Assembly: GCF_001598255.1 (NCBI RefSeq)
Contig: NZ_BCYP01000018.1
Coordinates: 248,001-312,000 of the forward strand
Origin: Mitsuaria chitosanitabida ATCC BAA-476 = NBRC 102408
GTDB taxonomy: Bacteria > Pseudomonadota > Gammaproteobacteria > Burkholderiales > Burkholderiaceae_C
Reading direction: 5' to 3'
Length of the DNA stretch: 64,000 bases
Part shown: one piece after another, positions 1 through 8,448 of the stretch
Layout: each line of letters begins with the position of its first letter
Numbering within the stretch: position 1 is the first letter of the stretch
Position numbers and translations under genes: made by a program
The notes under the pieces: generated by a model
Database searches by the model: none
Seen by the model: the letters and a program-made list of their open reading frames with translations, nothing else
Told to the model about the DNA's origin: nothing

Positions 1-393
1 GCCATCTACCAGCTGACGCTGATCATGCGCATCGTGCGCTCGGAGATGCTCGAGGTCCTGCGCGCCGATTACATCAAGTTCGCCCGTGCCCGTGGCCTCA
101 CCGACCGGACCATCTACTTCGGTCATGCGCTCAAGAACACGCTGGTGCCCGTGATCACCATCACCGGCCTGCAGCTGGGATCGCTGATTGCCTTTGCGAT
201 CATCACCGAGACCGTGTTTCAATGGCCCGGCATGGGCCTGCTGTTCATCCAGGCGGTGCAGTTCGCCGACATCCCGGTGATGGCGGCCTATCTCTGCCTG
301 ATCTCGCTGATCTTCGTGGTGATCAACCTCGTGGTGGACCTGCTGTACTTCGCCGTCGATCCTCGCCTGCGCGTGCGGGGCGGAGCGCACTGA
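1..393 (+). CDS. Dpp/Opp-type peptide ABC transporter permease, C-terminal part (5' end outside window)
   Basis: The reading frame is open from the first base, so the gene begins upstream of the window; about 130 C-terminal residues are visible. It contains the cytoplasmic EAA loop of binding-protein-dependent permeases (EVLRADYIKFARARGLTDRTI, then HALKNTLVPVIT), followed by at least two hydrophobic membrane segments and the usual DppB-type ending VVDLLYFAVDPRLRV. The family forms one half of the inner-membrane channel of a dipeptide/oligopeptide importer. It is followed after one base by an M20 amidohydrolase and then by the partner permease and two ATPases, so it belongs to a five-gene operon. 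A substrate-binding protein gene would be expected upstream. DppB/GsiC/OppB cannot be told apart from this fragment. Confidence 0.9.
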   Translation, partial: AIYQLTLIMRIVRSEMLEVLRADYIKFARARGLTDRTIYFGHALKNTLVPVITITGLQLGSLIAFAIITETVFQWPGMGLLFIQAVQFADIPVMAAYLCLISLIFVVINLVVDLLYFAVDPRLRVRGGAH

Positions 394-394
394 C

Positions 395-1615
395 ATGAGC
401 GCGACCCCCGTCGTCAGCAGCGCCGCGACCGGCACCTATCAGCGCCTCTTCGACGCTCGCGGTGAACTGGTCGCGCTGCGCCGCGAGCTGCACGCGATGC
501 CCGAGCTCGGCTTCGAGGAGCACCGCACCGCCGCACGCATCGTGCAGGCGCTCAAGGCCTGCGGCGTCGATGAGCTCCACCAGGGCCTGGGCCGCACCGG
601 TGTCGTCGCCCTCATCCATGGCCAGGCCACGCCCGGCACGCCACCGCGCCTGATCGGCCTGCGCGCCGACATGGATGCGCTGCCGCTGCGCGAGCAGAAC
701 GACTTCGCGTGGCGCTCGTCCACCCCGGGACTGATGCATGCCTGCGGCCACGACGGCCATTGCGCGATGCTGGTGGGCGCCGCCCGCTACCTGGCGCAGA
801 CGCGGCGCTTCTCCGGCACCGCGGTGCTGGTCTTCCAGCCCGGCGAAGAGGGCTACGGCGGCGCGCGCGAGATGATCGCCGACGGCCTGTTCGATCGCTT
901 CCCGGTCGAGTCCATCTACGCGATGCACAACTGGCCGCACCTGCCGCCGGGCAAGATCGGCCTGAACCGAGGCGCGATGATGGCCGCGGCCGACCGGGTG
1001 CAGATCAGCATCCAGGGACGAGGGGGTCATGGCGCGCATCCGCACCTGAGCGTCGACCCGGTGCTGATCGCCGGGCATGTGATCACGGCCGTTCAGAGCC
1101 TGGTCTCGCGCAACATCGCGCCGATCGATCAGGCGGTGGTGAGCCTGTGCTCGATGCAGGCCGGCGAGCCGAGCGCCTTCAGCGTCATTCCCGAGCTCGC
1201 GCAACTCACCGGCACCGTGCGCAGCTTCAAGCCCGAGGTGCAGCAACTGCTCGAGGAGCGGATGACGCGCCTGGTCGAGTCCGTCGCGCTGGGCTTCGGC
1301 GCGAGTGCCAAGGTCGATTACCAGCGGCTCTACCCGGCCACCATCAACAGCGCGGCCCAGGCCGATTTCGCGGTGTGCGTGTCGCAGTGGCTGGTCGGCG
1401 CGGAGAACGTCGACGACAAGCTGCCGCCCAGCATGGGCTCCGAGGACTTCGCCTTCATGCTGCAGGCGCGCCCGGGCGCGTATCTGCGCCTGGGGCAGGG
1501 CGGTCCCTGCGGTCTGCACCAGCCGCGCTACGACTTCAACGACGAGGTGCTGCCGCTCGGGTCGGCGCTGTTCGCGGCGCTGGTCGAGCAGGGGCTGCCG
1601 CTCGCGCCGCATTGA
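395..1615 (+). CDS. M20 family amidohydrolase/aminoacylase
   Basis: The product is 406 residues, the usual length for M20D peptidases (hippurate hydrolase, aminoacylase, N-acyl-amino-acid amidohydrolase). Metal-site motifs are visible: ADMDALP (residues 91-97), MHACGHDGH (114-122, Cys117 and His119), the catalytic Glu pair in GEEGYGG (151-152), AMHNWPH (His178) and, near the C-terminus, MGSEDFAFM. There is no signal peptide, so it should act in the cytoplasm. The start lies one base after the upstream permease stop, and the gene sits inside a peptide ABC importer operon. It therefore probably hydrolyses an amide bond in an imported acylated amino acid or dipeptide; the exact substrate is not readable from sequence. 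Confidence 0.9.
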   Translation: MSATPVVSSAATGTYQRLFDARGELVALRRELHAMPELGFEEHRTAARIVQALKACGVDELHQGLGRTGVVALIHGQATPGTPPRLIGLRADMDALPLREQNDFAWRSSTPGLMHACGHDGHCAMLVGAARYLAQTRRFSGTAVLVFQPGEEGYGGAREMIADGLFDRFPVESIYAMHNWPHLPPGKIGLNRGAMMAAADRVQISIQGRGGHGAHPHLSVDPVLIAGHVITAVQSLVSRNIAPIDQAVVSLCSMQAGEPSAFSVIPELAQLTGTVRSFKPEVQQLLEERMTRLVESVALGFGASAKVDYQRLYPATINSAAQADFAVCVSQWLVGAENVDDKLPPSMGSEDFAFMLQARPGAYLRLGQGGPCGLHQPRYDFNDEVLPLGSALFAALVEQGLPLAPH

Positions 1616-1742
1616 GGCGCCCGATCGCCGCGCCGTCGTCGCCTCCCGTGTTTCCTCGCATTCCCCCGTGTCGCCGGCCCGCCGGCCTCGCTTCCGCCAT
1701 CCTTTCAGACAGCCGCATGATCCCGACCGGAGAATCCGCCGC

Positions 1743-2693
1743 ATGAGTTCCACCGTACCGACCGCTTCGACCGGCCAGAAGGCGCCGGGCGCGCTGCGGC
1801 GCTTCCTCGACGGCGACGTCTGGCATTCCTTCACCCGTTCGCCGCTGGCGATGATCGCGGCCTTCGTCGCCCTGGTGTGTCTGGTGTGCGCGGTCTTCGC
1901 GACCTGGATCGCGCCGCACGATCCCTTCGACCTCTCGGCGCTCGAGCTGATGGATTCGCGCCTGCCGCCGGCCTGGATCGACGGCGGATCGACCAAGTAC
2001 CTGCTGGGTACCGACGACCAGGGCCGCGACCTGCTGTCCGCGATCATGTATGGCGCGCGCATCTCGCTGCTGGTGGGCGTGGCCTCGGTGATCCTGTCGA
2101 TGGTGATCGGCGTGGGGCTGGGTCTGCTGGCCGGCTTCGTCGGCGGCAAGGTGGACGCCTTCATCATGCGCATCTGCGATGTGATGCTGTCCTTCCCCTC
2201 CATCCTGATCGCGCTGCTGATCGACGGCATCGGCCGCGCGGTCTTCAAGAACGCCCATGACACGCTGGCCTTCGCGGTGCTGATCCTGGCGATCTCGCTG
2301 ACCGGCTGGGTGCAGTACGCGCGCACGGTGCGGGGCTCGACACTGGTCGAGCGCCACAAGGAGTACGTGCAGGCCGCGCGCGTCATCGGCGTCAAGCCGC
2401 TGGCCATCATGTGGCGCCACGTGCTGCCCAACGTGACCGGTCCGGTGATGGTGCTGGCGACGCTGCAGGTGGCCTCGGCCATCCTCACCGAGGCCACGCT
2501 GTCCTTCCTCGGCGTCGGCGTGCCGCCGACCAGCCCGTCGTTGGGGACGCTGATCCGCATCGGCAACGACTTCCTGTTCTCCGGCGAATGGTGGATCACC
2601 ATCTGGCCCAGTGTGATGCTGGTGATGATCGCGCTCTCGGTGAACCTGCTGGGCGACTGGCTGCGCGACGCGCTCAATCCGCGCCTGCGTTGA
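1743..2693 (+). CDS. Dpp/Opp-type peptide ABC transporter permease (DppC-like)
   Basis: A 316-residue inner-membrane permease. The N-terminus has the OppC_N pattern: a first membrane helix near residues 35-58, then APHDPFD. The core transmembrane block carries YLLGTDDQGRDLLS, the EAA loop (EYVQAARVIGVKPLAIMWRHVLPN) and LSFLGVGVPPTSPSLGTL, all hallmark DppC/GsiD motifs, and ends NLLGDWLRDALNPRLR. The start is ATG at 1743, preceded by GGAGA at 1729-1733; a longer frame reaches upstream but would overlap the M20 gene. It pairs with the partial permease at the window start. The 127-nt gap after the M20 gene shows no obvious terminator. Confidence 0.93.
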   Translation: MSSTVPTASTGQKAPGALRRFLDGDVWHSFTRSPLAMIAAFVALVCLVCAVFATWIAPHDPFDLSALELMDSRLPPAWIDGGSTKYLLGTDDQGRDLLSAIMYGARISLLVGVASVILSMVIGVGLGLLAGFVGGKVDAFIMRICDVMLSFPSILIALLIDGIGRAVFKNAHDTLAFAVLILAISLTGWVQYARTVRGSTLVERHKEYVQAARVIGVKPLAIMWRHVLPNVTGPVMVLATLQVASAILTEATLSFLGVGVPPTSPSLGTLIRIGNDFLFSGEWWITIWPSVMLVMIALSVNLLGDWLRDALNPRLR

Positions 2694-2704
2694 GGACGAC
2701 TCCC

Positions 2705-3760
2705 ATGACCGCCCCCCTGCTTGAAGTCCGCCACCTGCGCGTGGAATTCCCGACCCGCCACGGCACGCTGCTGGCGCTGGACGACATCTCCTTCGACATC
2801 GCGCCCGGCGAGGTGCTCGGTGTCGTCGGTGAATCCGGCGCCGGCAAGTCGCTGACCGGCGCGGCCATCATCGGCCTGCTCGAGCCGCCCGGCCGCATCG
2901 CCGGCGGCGAGATCCTGCTCGAGGGTCGCCGCATCGACAACCTGCCGCCCGACCAGATGCGCCGCGTGCGCGGCCGGCAGATCGGCGCGATCTTCCAGGA
3001 CCCGCTGACCTCGTTGAACCCGCTCTACACGGTGGGCCGCCAACTGGTCGAGACCATCACCACCCACCTGGGCCTGAGCGCGAAGCAGGCCCGGGCCCGC
3101 GCCATCGAGCTGCTGGCCGCCACGGGCATTCCCGCGCCCGAGGCGCGCGTGGATCAGTACCCGCACCAGTTCTCCGGCGGCATGCGGCAGCGCGTGGTGA
3201 TCGCGCTGGCGCTGGCGGCGGATCCCAAGCTGATCGTGGCCGACGAGCCGACGACGGCGCTGGACGTGTCCATCCAGGCGCAGATCATCGCGCTGCTCAA
3301 GCGCGTCTGTCGGGAGCAGGGCGCGGCGGTGATGCTGGTCACGCACGACATGGGCGTGATCGCGGAGACCTGTGATCGCGTGGCGGTGATGTATGCCGGG
3401 CGCGTCGCGGAGATCGGTCCGGTCCACGAAGTGATCCATCGCCCGGGCCATCCCTACACGGTGGGCCTGATGGGTTCGATCCCGTCGATGGACGAGGACC
3501 GCGAGCGACTGGTGCAGATCGACGGCGCCATGCCGCGGCTCAATGCGATCCCGCCGGGATGCGCCTTCCATCCGCGGTGCCCGAAGGCCTTCGACCTGTG
3601 CCACGTGCGGCGACCCGAGCTGATGCCGGCGCCCGCGACCACCGCGGCCTGTTGGCTGCATGCGAGCGAGGTGAACGAGGCGAGTACGTCGATGGTCGGG
3701 CCGGCGGGCGGCGGTGATCATCACGGCGCGCGAGCCGCCATGCAGGGAGACGTCGCATGA
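2705..3760 (+). CDS. Peptide ABC transporter ATP-binding protein (DppD-like)
   Basis: A 351-residue ABC ATPase starting at ATG 2705, 11 nt after the permease stop. Walker A is GESGAGKSL (residues 42-50), the Q-loop is [11 protein letters not shown], the signature is FSGGMRQRV, and Walker B continues into [12 protein letters not shown]. The H-loop is LVTHDMGV. The C-terminal extension has the oligopeptide-transporter cysteine cluster ([15 protein letters not shown]), which in relatives binds an iron-sulfur cluster or structures the tail. It would energise the importer together with the next gene, whose ATG overlaps this stop codon by four bases (ATGA at 3757). Confidence 0.93.
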   Translation: MTAPLLEVRHLRVEFPTRHGTLLALDDISFDIAPGEVLGVVGESGAGKSLTGAAIIGLLEPPGRIAGGEILLEGRRIDNLPPDQMRRVRGRQIGAIFQDPLTSLNPLYTVGRQLVETITTHLGLSAKQARARAIELLAATGIPAPEARVDQYPHQFSGGMRQRVVIALALAADPKLIVADEPTTALDVSIQAQIIALLKRVCREQGAAVMLVTHDMGVIAETCDRVAVMYAGRVAEIGPVHEVIHRPGHPYTVGLMGSIPSMDEDRERLVQIDGAMPRLNAIPPGCAFHPRCPKAFDLCHVRRPELMPAPATTAACWLHASEVNEASTSMVGPAGGGDHHGARAAMQGDVA

Positions 3761-4815
3761 CGGTGCTGAGCGAGAAGACGGATGTGACCGGCGACGACCA
3801 CGTGATGGCAAGACCTGGCACTCCGCTGGTCGAGGTGCGGGATCTGGCCAAGACCTTCGATGTGTCGGCGCCCTGGCTGAACCGCGTGGTGGAGCGCAAG
3901 CCGCGCCAGTTCGTCCATGCGGTCGACGGCGTCAGCTTCACGATCGAACGCGGGCGCACGCTGGCGCTGGTGGGGGAGTCCGGTTGCGGCAAGAGCACCG
4001 TGGCGCGCCTGCTGGTCGGCCTCTACGAGCCGACCCGCGGCGAGGTGCGCGTGGACGGCGAGGACATCGCGACCACGCTCAAGGGGCCGCACGCGCTGAC
4101 CCTGCGCCGCCGCATGCAGATGATCTTCCAGGATCCGTATGCGAGCCTGAACCCGCGCTGGAAGGTTCAGGACATCGTCGCCGAGCCGCTGCGCGAGCAC
4201 GCGCTGGTGCGCGACGTGGGTGAGCTCAAGCGCCGTGTCGGCGAGCTGCTGCAGTCGGTGGGGCTCTCGCCGGCGGACGCGGAGAAGTTCCCGCACCAGT
4301 TCTCCGGCGGCCAGCGCCAGCGCATCTCCATCGCGCGCGCGCTGGCGACTCAGCCGGAGTTCCTCGTCTGCGACGAGCCGACCTCCGCGCTGGACGTGTC
4401 GGTGCAGGCGCAGGTCCTCAACATCATGAAGGACCTGCAGCGCGATCGGGGGCTGACCTATCTCTTCATCTCGCACAACCTGGCGGTGGTGCGGCATGTC
4501 GCGGACCAGGTCGGCGTGATGTACCTGGGGCGGCTGGTCGAGCAGGCTGACAAGCGCGCGCTGTTCGCGACGCCGCGGCATCCGTACACGCGCATGCTGC
4601 TCGACGCGATCCCGGACATCCGGATGACCGGGCGTTCCCGCACGCCGGTGCAGGGCGAGGTGCCCAACCCGCTGAATCCGCCGAGCGGCTGCAGCTTCCA
4701 CCCCCGTTGCCCGCACGCGAACGCGCGCTGCGGCGCGGAGCGCCCGGCGCTGCTCGAGCTCCCGGGCGTGGGTATCCGCGTGGCCTGCCACGCGGTCGAG
4801 GAAGGCCGGATCTGA
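3757..4815 (+). CDS. Peptide ABC transporter ATP-binding protein (DppF-like)
   Basis: A 352-residue ABC ATPase with Walker [11 protein letters not shown]-loop [11 protein letters not shown], signature [16 protein letters not shown] and Walker [19 protein letters not shown]. The C-terminal oligo_HPY tail has [15 protein letters not shown]. It starts at ATG 3757 overlapping the upstream ATPase stop, which suggests translational coupling and a 1:1 heterodimer. It is the last gene of the operon and converges on lptM only 49 nt away, with no clear intrinsic terminator between them. DppF and OppF assignments are interchangeable at this level. Confidence 0.93.
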   Translation: MTVLSEKTDVTGDDHVMARPGTPLVEVRDLAKTFDVSAPWLNRVVERKPRQFVHAVDGVSFTIERGRTLALVGESGCGKSTVARLLVGLYEPTRGEVRVDGEDIATTLKGPHALTLRRRMQMIFQDPYASLNPRWKVQDIVAEPLREHALVRDVGELKRRVGELLQSVGLSPADAEKFPHQFSGGQRQRISIARALATQPEFLVCDEPTSALDVSVQAQVLNIMKDLQRDRGLTYLFISHNLAVVRHVADQVGVMYLGRLVEQADKRALFATPRHPYTRMLLDAIPDIRMTGRSRTPVQGEVPNPLNPPSGCSFHPRCPHANARCGAERPALLELPGVGIRVACHAVEEGRI

Positions 4816-4864
4816 CCGCGCCCGGCCGGTCGCGCACCGCGCGCGCCGGTCAGGCGATCGGCCG

Positions 4865-5035
4865 TCAGGAGGCGGCGCTGGCCGCGCTCGCGGCCGGAGC
4901 CGCCGACGGGGTGGTTTTCGCGGCCGGGGTCTTCTGCGGCAGTTGCAGCGGTCGCTTCTGGCCGCAGGCGCTCAGCGCCAGCACCGCGCACAACATCAGG
5001 CCCGTCATGGCCTTGGCACCGCGCCGGCTGGTCAT
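4865..5035 (-). CDS. lptM: LptM (YifL) family lipoprotein
   Basis: A very small lipoprotein with lipobox LALSAC followed by GQKRPLQLP, the conserved CGxKGPLxLP signature of LptM/YifL. Characterised LptM assists oxidative maturation of the LPS translocon LptDE at the outer membrane. The C-terminal tail is Ala/Pro/Ser-rich and low complexity. The frame is open to ATG 5077 (70 residues), but a start at ATG 5035 gives 56 residues with a normal signal peptide (Arg/Arg/Lys n-region, lipobox Cys at position 24) and leaves room for a divergent promoter. Neither start has a good ribosome site. It is divergent from cyaY, as is usual in betaproteobacteria, but the customary downstream lysA is missing; the peptide importer operon lies there instead. 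Confidence 0.75.
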   Translation of the reverse strand: MTSRRGAKAMTGLMLCAVLALSACGQKRPLQLPQKTPAAKTTPSAAPAASAASAAS

Positions 5036-5113
5036 CGCGGGGGCAGCGCCTACACTTCGCGTCTTCACGTTCTTCATGGGCTCGCAGTCTAGCGAGTCCG
5101 TCCCCGCCTGCAC

Positions 5114-5461
5114 ATGATCCCGACGCCTCTGACCGACGCCGACTACGACGCCCGCACCGACGCCGTGCTGGCCAGCATCGAAACCCAGATCGATGCCTGG
5201 CTCGATGGCGATGTGATCGACGTCGATCAGCACCGCACCGGTGGGCTGCTGGAGCTGGAGTTTCCGGATCGCAGCAAGATCGTCGTGAACACGCAGCCGC
5301 CGCTGCATGAGCTGTGGCTGGCGTCGCGCCGGGGCGGTTACCACTTCAAGTTCAGCGAGGGGCGGTGGGTGGATACCAAGGACGGCAAGGAGTTCTTCGC
5401 TCGGCTGTCCGAGGAGGTCTCGCATCACGGGGCGAAGGCGCTGGTGATCAGCGAGGGCTGA
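5114..5461 (+). CDS. cyaY: Frataxin-like iron donor protein CyaY
   Basis: A 115-residue protein with the frataxin fold pattern: an acidic N-terminal helix (DADYDARTDAVLASIETQID), then DGDVIDVDQHRTGGLLELEF, IVVNTQPPLHELWLASRRGGYHF and W-DTKDGKEFFARLSE near the C-terminus. The length matches bacterial CyaY (about 105-115). Frataxins bind iron through the acidic ridge and modulate iron-sulfur cluster assembly at IscS/IscU in the cytoplasm. It is divergent from lptM, a classic betaproteobacterial pairing, and is followed by a convergent hairpin shared with ponA. Confidence 0.95.
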   Translation: MIPTPLTDADYDARTDAVLASIETQIDAWLDGDVIDVDQHRTGGLLELEFPDRSKIVVNTQPPLHELWLASRRGGYHFKFSEGRWVDTKDGKEFFARLSEEVSHHGAKALVISEG

Positions 5462-5475
5462 AGACCCTCTCCCCA

Positions 5476-5506
5476 GCCCTCTCCCGCAAGCGGGCGAGGG
5501 GGCCAT
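5476..5506. terminator. Intergenic GC-rich hairpin between convergent cyaY and ponA
   Basis: The sequence CCCTCTCCCGC-aa-GCGGGCGAGGGGG folds into a long stem between the cyaY stop (5461) and the ponA stop (5535). It resembles the repeat at 54298-54450, a family common between genes in proteobacteria. It could act as a bidirectional transcription stop, although no U-tract follows on either strand. Confidence 0.5.
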
Positions 5507-5534
5507 GCGGGCTCTCCCCCCGATCAGGACTGCC

Positions 5535-7982
5535 CTACCGCTTGAAGAGATCCAAGATGCTCTTCTTCTCTTCCTCGGTGCCCGTCGCGGGCATGTTCTC
5601 GTCGTTGCTGAGCGCCTTGACGCCGTTGTTGCCCGCGTACTCGTCGTAGAACCACTCGCCGCCGATGTTCACCACGCCTTCGGGCGGCTGGATCTCCTGC
5701 ACCGGCGTGTTGCGCAACGCGTACTGCATGAACTCCACCCAGACCGGCAGCGCCAGGCCGCCGCCCGTCTCGCGGTCGCCCAGCTTGCGCGGCTGGTCGT
5801 AGCCGATCCAGACGATGGAGACCAGCTCCGGCTGGAAGCCCGCGAACCAGGCGTCCATCGAATCGTTGGTCGTGCCGGTCTTGCCGTAGATGTCGGGCCG
5901 CTTGAGCATCGCCTGCGTGCGCGCCGCCGTGCCGCTGCGCGCCACTTCCTGCAGCAGGCTGTCCATCAGGAAGGCGTTGCGCGGCTCGATCGCGCGCTGC
6001 GAGTCCTCAAAGGGTTTGGGCTGCTGCTGATAGAGCACGCGCCCCGAGTGATCGGTGATGCGCTGCACCAGCTGCGGCGCGACGCGGTAACCGCCGTTGG
6101 CGAAGACCGAGTAGGCCTGCGCCATCTGCATCGGCGTGACCGAGCCCGCGCCCAGCGCCATCGTCAGATAGGCGGGATGCTTGTCGGCGTCGAAGCCGAA
6201 GCGGGTGACCCACTCCTGGCCGTAGCGCACGCCGATGGACTGCAGCACCCGGATCGAGACCATGTTCTTGGACTTGGCCAGCGCCTTGCGCAGCGGCATC
6301 GGGCCCTCGAACTTGCCGTCGTAGTTCTTGGGTTCCCAAGGCTGGCTGCCGGTGGTCGTGGCGTCGAAGAACAGCGGACCGTCGTTGACCACGGTCGCGC
6401 CGTTGAAGCCCTTCTCCAGCGCGGCGGAGTAGATGAAGGGCTTGAAGCTCGAGCCCGGCTGACGCCAGGCCTGGGTCACGTGGTTGAACTTGTTCTTGTT
6501 GTAGTCGAAGCCACCGACCAGGGCCCGGACACTGCCGTCCTTCGGGCTGAGCGCCACCATCGCGCCCTCGACCTCGGGCAACTGGGTGATGGTCCACTCG
6601 TCCTTGTTGTTCTTCGTCAGCTTGATCACGCGGATCACCGCGCCGCGGCGGATGCGCGTCTTGGGATTGCCCTTGTCGGACAGCCCCGAGGTCGCGGGCT
6701 TGAGGCCGTCGCCGACGATGGTCACCGATTCGCCGCTCTGCAGCGCCGCGACCACCTTCTTCGGATCCGCCTCCAGCACCACGGCGGCCAGCAGCTCGTC
6801 GTTGGCCGGATGGTCGGACAGCGCCTCGGCCACGCGGGTGTCCAGCTCCTTCGGATCGGCGGGCAGGTCCACGTAGGCCTCGGGGCCGCGGTACACCTGG
6901 CGGCGCTCGTAGTCCATGATCCCGCGGCGCAGGGCGCGGTAGGCGCGCTCCTGCTCGTCGGCGTGCAGCGTCAGGTAGACATTCAGCCCGCGGGTATAGG
7001 CCTCGTCCCCGTACTGGCTGAAGATCAGCTGGCGCGCCAGCTCGGCGACGAACTCGGCATGACTGGCCGCTTCCTGGGGCGGGCGCACACGCAACTTCTC
7101 GGCCTTGGCGGCGGCATGCTGCTCGGGCGTGATGAAGCCCATCTCCAGCATCCGGTCGATGATGTATTGCTGGCGCAACGTTGCGCGGCGCGGATTGTTG
7201 ATCGGGTTGTAAGCAGATGGTGCTTTCGGCAACCCGGCGAGCATCGCCGCCTCGGCGACGCTGATGTCCTTGAGCGGCTTGCCGAAGTAGACCTCGCTCG
7301 CGGCCGCGAAGCCGTAGGCGCGATGGCCCAGGAAGATCTGGTTCATGTAGATCTCGAGGATCTTCTCCTTGGGCAGGGCCCGCTCGATCTTCAGCGCCAG
7401 CAGGATCTCGTAGATCTTGCGGGTGAAGGTCTTCTCGGTGGAGAGATAGAAGTTGCGCGCCACCTGCATGGTGATCGTCGACGCGCCCTGGCTCTTGGCC
7501 TCGCCGAAGTTGGCCAGGCCGGCGCGGATCACGCCCAGGTAGTCCACGCCGCCGTGCTGATAGAAGCGGGCGTCCTCGATGGCCAGGATGGCGTCCTGCA
7601 TCACCTTGGGGATCTCGCGGATGTCCGAGTAGCTGCGGCGTTCCTCGCCGTACTCGGCCAGCAGCTGGCCTTCGCTGGACATCACCCGCAGCGGCAGCTT
7701 GGGCCGGTAGTCGGTCAGTCCGCTGATGTCGGGCAGCTGCGGATAGGCCATCGCCAGCGCCATGCCGACCAGCAGAACCACCGCGCCAACGCCCGCCAGC
7801 ACCAGGCCGAGGAGCCAGCCCAGCGCGCGGACGAACCAGTGCCGGCGGGGCCGGGGCGCCTTGGTCTTGCCGGCCTTGGCCGGCTTGCCGCGCTTGGCGT
7901 CGGACGAGCCGCCGGAGCCGCTGTCGGACGGGGCGTCGAAGGAGGGTTCGGAGGGCTCTGCGGGTGGTTTCTTCGAGGGCAT
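5535..7982 (-). CDS. mrcA: Penicillin-binding protein 1A (bifunctional transglycosylase/transpeptidase)
   Basis: An 815-residue class A PBP, also called ponA. A Pro/Lys-rich cytoplasmic tail (about 55 residues) precedes one membrane anchor (LGWLLGLVLAGVGAVVLLVGMALAMA). The GT51 glycosyltransferase has AIEDARFYQHGGVD near residue 136 and STITMQVARNFYLS. The transpeptidase has SSFK near residue 510, SKN in AKSKNMVSIR, and KTGTTND near residue 702. It polymerises and cross-links peptidoglycan at the periplasmic face. The start is ATG 7982 (MPSKKPP); the frame extends 33 residues further without support. The gene is divergent from pilM, a synteny widely conserved in beta- and gammaproteobacteria. 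Confidence 0.96.
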   Translation of the reverse strand: MPSKKPPAEPSEPSFDAPSDSGSGGSSDAKRGKPAKAGKTKAPRPRRHWFVRALGWLLGLVLAGVGAVVLLVGMALAMAYPQLPDISGLTDYRPKLPLRVMSSEGQLLAEYGEERRSYSDIREIPKVMQDAILAIEDARFYQHGGVDYLGVIRAGLANFGEAKSQGASTITMQVARNFYLSTEKTFTRKIYEILLALKIERALPKEKILEIYMNQIFLGHRAYGFAAASEVYFGKPLKDISVAEAAMLAGLPKAPSAYNPINNPRRATLRQQYIIDRMLEMGFITPEQHAAAKAEKLRVRPPQEAASHAEFVAELARQLIFSQYGDEAYTRGLNVYLTLHADEQERAYRALRRGIMDYERRQVYRGPEAYVDLPADPKELDTRVAEALSDHPANDELLAAVVLEADPKKVVAALQSGESVTIVGDGLKPATSGLSDKGNPKTRIRRGAVIRVIKLTKNNKDEWTITQLPEVEGAMVALSPKDGSVRALVGGFDYNKNKFNHVTQAWRQPGSSFKPFIYSAALEKGFNGATVVNDGPLFFDATTTGSQPWEPKNYDGKFEGPMPLRKALAKSKNMVSIRVLQSIGVRYGQEWVTRFGFDADKHPAYLTMALGAGSVTPMQMAQAYSVFANGGYRVAPQLVQRITDHSGRVLYQQQPKPFEDSQRAIEPRNAFLMDSLLQEVARSGTAARTQAMLKRPDIYGKTGTTNDSMDAWFAGFQPELVSIVWIGYDQPRKLGDRETGGGLALPVWVEFMQYALRNTPVQEIQPPEGVVNIGGEWFYDEYAGNNGVKALSNDENMPATGTEEEKKSILDLFKR

Positions 7983-8448
7983 GGGCCAGATGTGTGCAAT
8001 CTTGCGTGCCCGGCCGCCCCCTATCAGGGCCTGTACGGGTGACGATTCCGGCCGCGAGCGGCGATTATAGGAAGCCGGCACGCCGCCACAGCGGCCGCTT
8101 GCCGTCCCCGGTTACGGACGCTTGCCACGTGCCGGGAAAGGATCCCTTCAGTCCGCCGAAAGGTGGCCGACATACTGGGGAAACCCGGATGGCGCCCCTC
8201 CCCGGAAAGGCGGAAAACGGCTGGAAATCGGGCGATAAACGACCGAATCGAGTGGGATACCCAAGGGGAAACTGCCTGCTTTCGGGTGCTTTTGGCGTCG
8301 CATTACCACCCGTCGGTGGCGTGTATGTTACGCAACGCGGCGTTACGTGCTGTGACCGGTTTCCCTTGGGGCGACAAAGGCTTTGCTGATAGCATTCAAG
8401 TAACTTATTAACAAACCGGCGCAGAGCGGCGCGTTGGGGGAACGCATC
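7983..8448. promoter_or_regulatory. Divergent ponA / pilM regulatory region
   Basis: This 466-nt gap has no credible gene. On the minus strand a perfect TATAAT lies at 8069-8064 (attata on the plus strand), about 80 nt before the ponA start, with only a weak -35. On the plus strand TTGCTG (8383-8388), a 17-nt spacer and TATTAA (8406-8411) form a reasonable sigma-70 promoter for pilM. The middle (8100-8370) is noticeably less GC-rich than the genes and shows only short palindromes such as AACGCGGCGTT near 8336-8346. Confidence 0.5.
8383..8411 (+). promoter_or_regulatory. Candidate sigma-70 promoter for pilMNOPQ
   Basis: TTGCTG at 8383-8388 and TATTAA at 8406-8411 are separated by 17 nt, the optimal spacing, and lie 38 nt upstream of the pilM ATG at 8449. 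This is pattern matching only; no start site is demonstrated. Confidence 0.45.

Noticed and set aside
323-3811. A 1162-codon minus-strand frame across the peptide transporter genes.
   Set aside because: Shadow of M20, permease and ATPase genes; no family motifs.
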